Shown piece after piece: positions 6,615 to 7,377 of a DNA stretch of 7,377 bases (position 1 is the stretch's first letter; each line of letters starts with the position of its first letter). The stretch is from Methanobacteriaceae archaeon (GTDB taxonomy: Archaea > Methanobacteriota > Methanobacteria > Methanobacteriales > Methanobacteriaceae), in contig JAUXXK010000368.1 of NCBI GenBank assembly GCA_030681145.1, positions 1 to 7,377 on the forward strand, read 5' to 3'. Under the pieces are notes generated by a model. The model had not been told where the DNA came from. It did no database searches and saw nothing but the letters and a program-made list of their open reading frames with translations. Both the position numbers and the translations under genes were made by a program.

Positions 6615-6685
6615 GATAGCTCAGTGAATATAAATCTGAGTATAGTAATTTGATGATAGCTCAGTGAAATATAAATCTGAGTATA
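6615..6685. repeat. Two tandem direct repeats, each a CTCAG/CTGAG dyad around a TATA-like core
   Basis: Unit 1 (6615-6644) and unit 2 (6655-6685) both read GATAGCTCAGTGAA, then TATAAATCTGAGTATA, and differ only by one extra A in unit 2. Left arms are 40 bp apart and right arms 41 bp apart, close to four helical turns. Within each unit CTCAG (6620-6624; 6660-6664) is the reverse complement of CTGAG (6636-6640; 6677-6681), across 11 or 12 bp. The core contains TTTATATT on the minus strand, a good methanogen box A match, although no A-rich BRE precedes it. Near-perfect duplication in intergenic DNA suggests two protein-binding sites governing a promoter that reads towards pyrG. Confidence 0.6.
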
Positions 6686-6832
6686 AAATCCATAAAATAA
6701 TCAAATTATTGTGTAATACCTTTTAAATTATAACTTTATGTAAATATATTTTATTATTTAATTATTATCATTTCATTTTGTCAATAAAAATATTTTATCC
6801 TTGATTATTACTATAAATTATTTTCATGCTTT

Positions 6833-6879
6833 TTATAAAAATATTTAGAATGAAATTAACCATATTTAGTTAAATTTCA
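6833..6879 (-). terminator. Possible apgM terminator: dyad over the stop codon plus T-rich tail
   Basis: TGAAATTAAC (6851-6860) and GTTAAATTTCA (6869-6879) form an imperfect inverted repeat with one bulge, overlapping the apgM stop codon. On the minus strand it is followed within about 10 nt by TATTTTTATAAAAA. A hairpin plus U-rich stretch is plausible as a terminator, but in such AT-rich DNA the dyad may be fortuitous. Confidence 0.3.
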
Positions 6880-7377
6880 TTTATGATTTTATTTATCAAA
6901 TTATGAGATTTATCCATTCCCAAAGATCCTTTTTTTGCCGATTCTTCGTCATATTGCTCCACTTTATCCGGTTTAATACGATTAGAGTAAATTACATAAG
7001 GAATAGGGTCCATAGTATGGGTTTTCACCGATATAGGTGTGGCATGATCCGGAAGTAACACCAGAACATATTCCTCATACTCCTCCAGTTTCTTCATTAA
7101 AGGACCTAGTATTTTAGAGTCAATCTCCTGTATGGCTTTGATTTTTTCTGCCACATCACCAGCATGGCCTGCTTCATCAGGTGCCTCTACATGAATGAAT
7201 ATTAAATCATGATCATCCAATGCATCCACAGCATACTTACCCTTGGCCACATAGTCTGTATCAAAGTAACCGGTAGCGCCAGGAACATTTATATTATTAA
7301 GGCCTAAATAAACACCAATTCCCTTAATTAAATCTACCCCAGTAATAGTTGCACCTTTTAAATTGTATTTATCCTTA
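6870..7377 (-). CDS. apgM: 2,3-bisphosphoglycerate-independent phosphoglycerate mutase, archaeal type (partial; 5' end off the right edge)
   Basis: The C-terminal 168 residues are present; the frame is open to the right edge, so the true start lies outside the window. An internal GTG at 7250 could be mistaken for a start, but the family sequence continues upstream of it ([14 protein letters not shown] and [19 protein letters not shown]). ApgM interconverts 3- and 2-phosphoglycerate in glycolysis/gluconeogenesis and belongs to the alkaline phosphatase-like metalloenzymes. The ligand motifs visible are [15 protein letters not shown] (the DExGH segment) and LPDHATPI (the DH pair), followed by [13 protein letters not shown]. 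The C-terminus, [13 protein letters not shown], looks complete. Bacterial-type GpmI is much longer and differs in these motifs. The related archaeal phosphonopyruvate decarboxylase-like proteins are the main alternative. A 355-bp gap separates it from pyrG, so the two are probably not one operon. Confidence 0.88.
   Translation of the reverse strand, partial: KDKYNLKGATITGVDLIKGIGVYLGLNNINVPGATGYFDTDYVAKGKYAVDALDDHDLIFIHVEAPDEAGHAGDVAEKIKAIQEIDSKILGPLMKKLEEYEEYVLVLLPDHATPISVKTHTMDPIPYVIYSNRIKPDKVEQYDEESAKKGSLGMDKSHNLINKIINEI

Larger units (their letters stand above)
6515..6869. other. 355-bp AT-rich intergenic region upstream of pyrG
   Basis: No gene is visible in this stretch on either strand. 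From pyrG outward it holds the Shine-Dalgarno (6515-6519), the TTTCACA/TGTGAAA dyad (6557-6575) and the pair of near-identical repeats with internal dyads (6615-6685). About 165 bp of very AT-rich sequence (6690-6850) follows, in which I see only homopolymer-like A/T runs, and then the dyad at the end of apgM. Both flanking genes are on the minus strand. The length and internal structure suggest a pyrG control region, a small RNA, or both. Confidence 0.6.

Noticed and set aside
6617..6664. TAGCTCAGT, identical to the tRNA D-arm (box A) motif, occurs twice.
   Set aside because: No acceptor stem, anticodon arm or GGTTCRANNCC T-arm follows, and the surroundings are far too AT-rich for an archaeal tRNA. 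The match is part of the CTCAG dyad.
6615..6685. The tandem repeats as a start of a CRISPR array.
   Set aside because: There are only two units, the gap between them is about 10 bp, and no further repeats or cas genes are present.
6870..7250. A 126-residue gene starting at GTG 7250.
   Set aside because: The frame continues upstream to the window edge with conserved ApgM sequence, so the GTG is an internal valine.

Overview
This window most likely comes from a methanogenic archaeon of the Methanobacteriales (Methanobacterium-like). The DNA is AT-rich. It carries an archaeal class III-signal pilin, a prepilin peptidase with an archaeal-type C-terminal domain, an archaeal STT3/AglB oligosaccharyltransferase and an archaeal-type phosphoglycerate mutase (ApgM). 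TATA-box/T-tract transcription signals fit the same picture. Family calls rest on reading motifs, not on database searches.

Left part (1-2304, all minus strand): read in the direction of transcription, an EppA-type prepilin peptidase (2304 to 1150) is followed by a T-rich terminator. A pilin precursor (974 to 543) comes next, and 28 bp later an unrecognised membrane protein that runs off the left edge. The pilin appears to have its own promoter whose TATA box lies about 22 bp before the ATG, which suggests leaderless initiation. The following gene has a clear Shine-Dalgarno.

Middle part (2455-4869, plus strand): an AglB/STT3-type oligosaccharyltransferase is transcribed divergently from the peptidase across a 150-bp shared intergenic region. 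Together these genes read as a small surface-pilus module: the pilin (cut at G8/Q9 by the peptidase), the peptidase, a glycosyltransferase that may glycosylate the pilin's five clustered N-X-T sequons, and a companion membrane protein. The AglB keeps the metal-binding acidic residues but its WWDXG sequon-recognition motif is replaced by DWIHG, the most unusual protein feature here.

Right part (4910-7377, minus strand): CTP synthase (pyrG) converges on aglB with only 40 bp between stop codons. It lacks any ATG start. Upstream of pyrG is a 355-bp AT-rich intergenic region with a 19-bp dyad near the start and, farther up, two near-identical 30-bp direct repeats. Each of these is a CTCAG...CTGAG dyad enclosing a TATA-like sequence, and together they form a strong candidate control region. 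The C-terminal 168 residues of ApgM lie beyond it and run off the right edge.

I found no rRNA, tRNA, CRISPR, insertion sequence or other mobile element.
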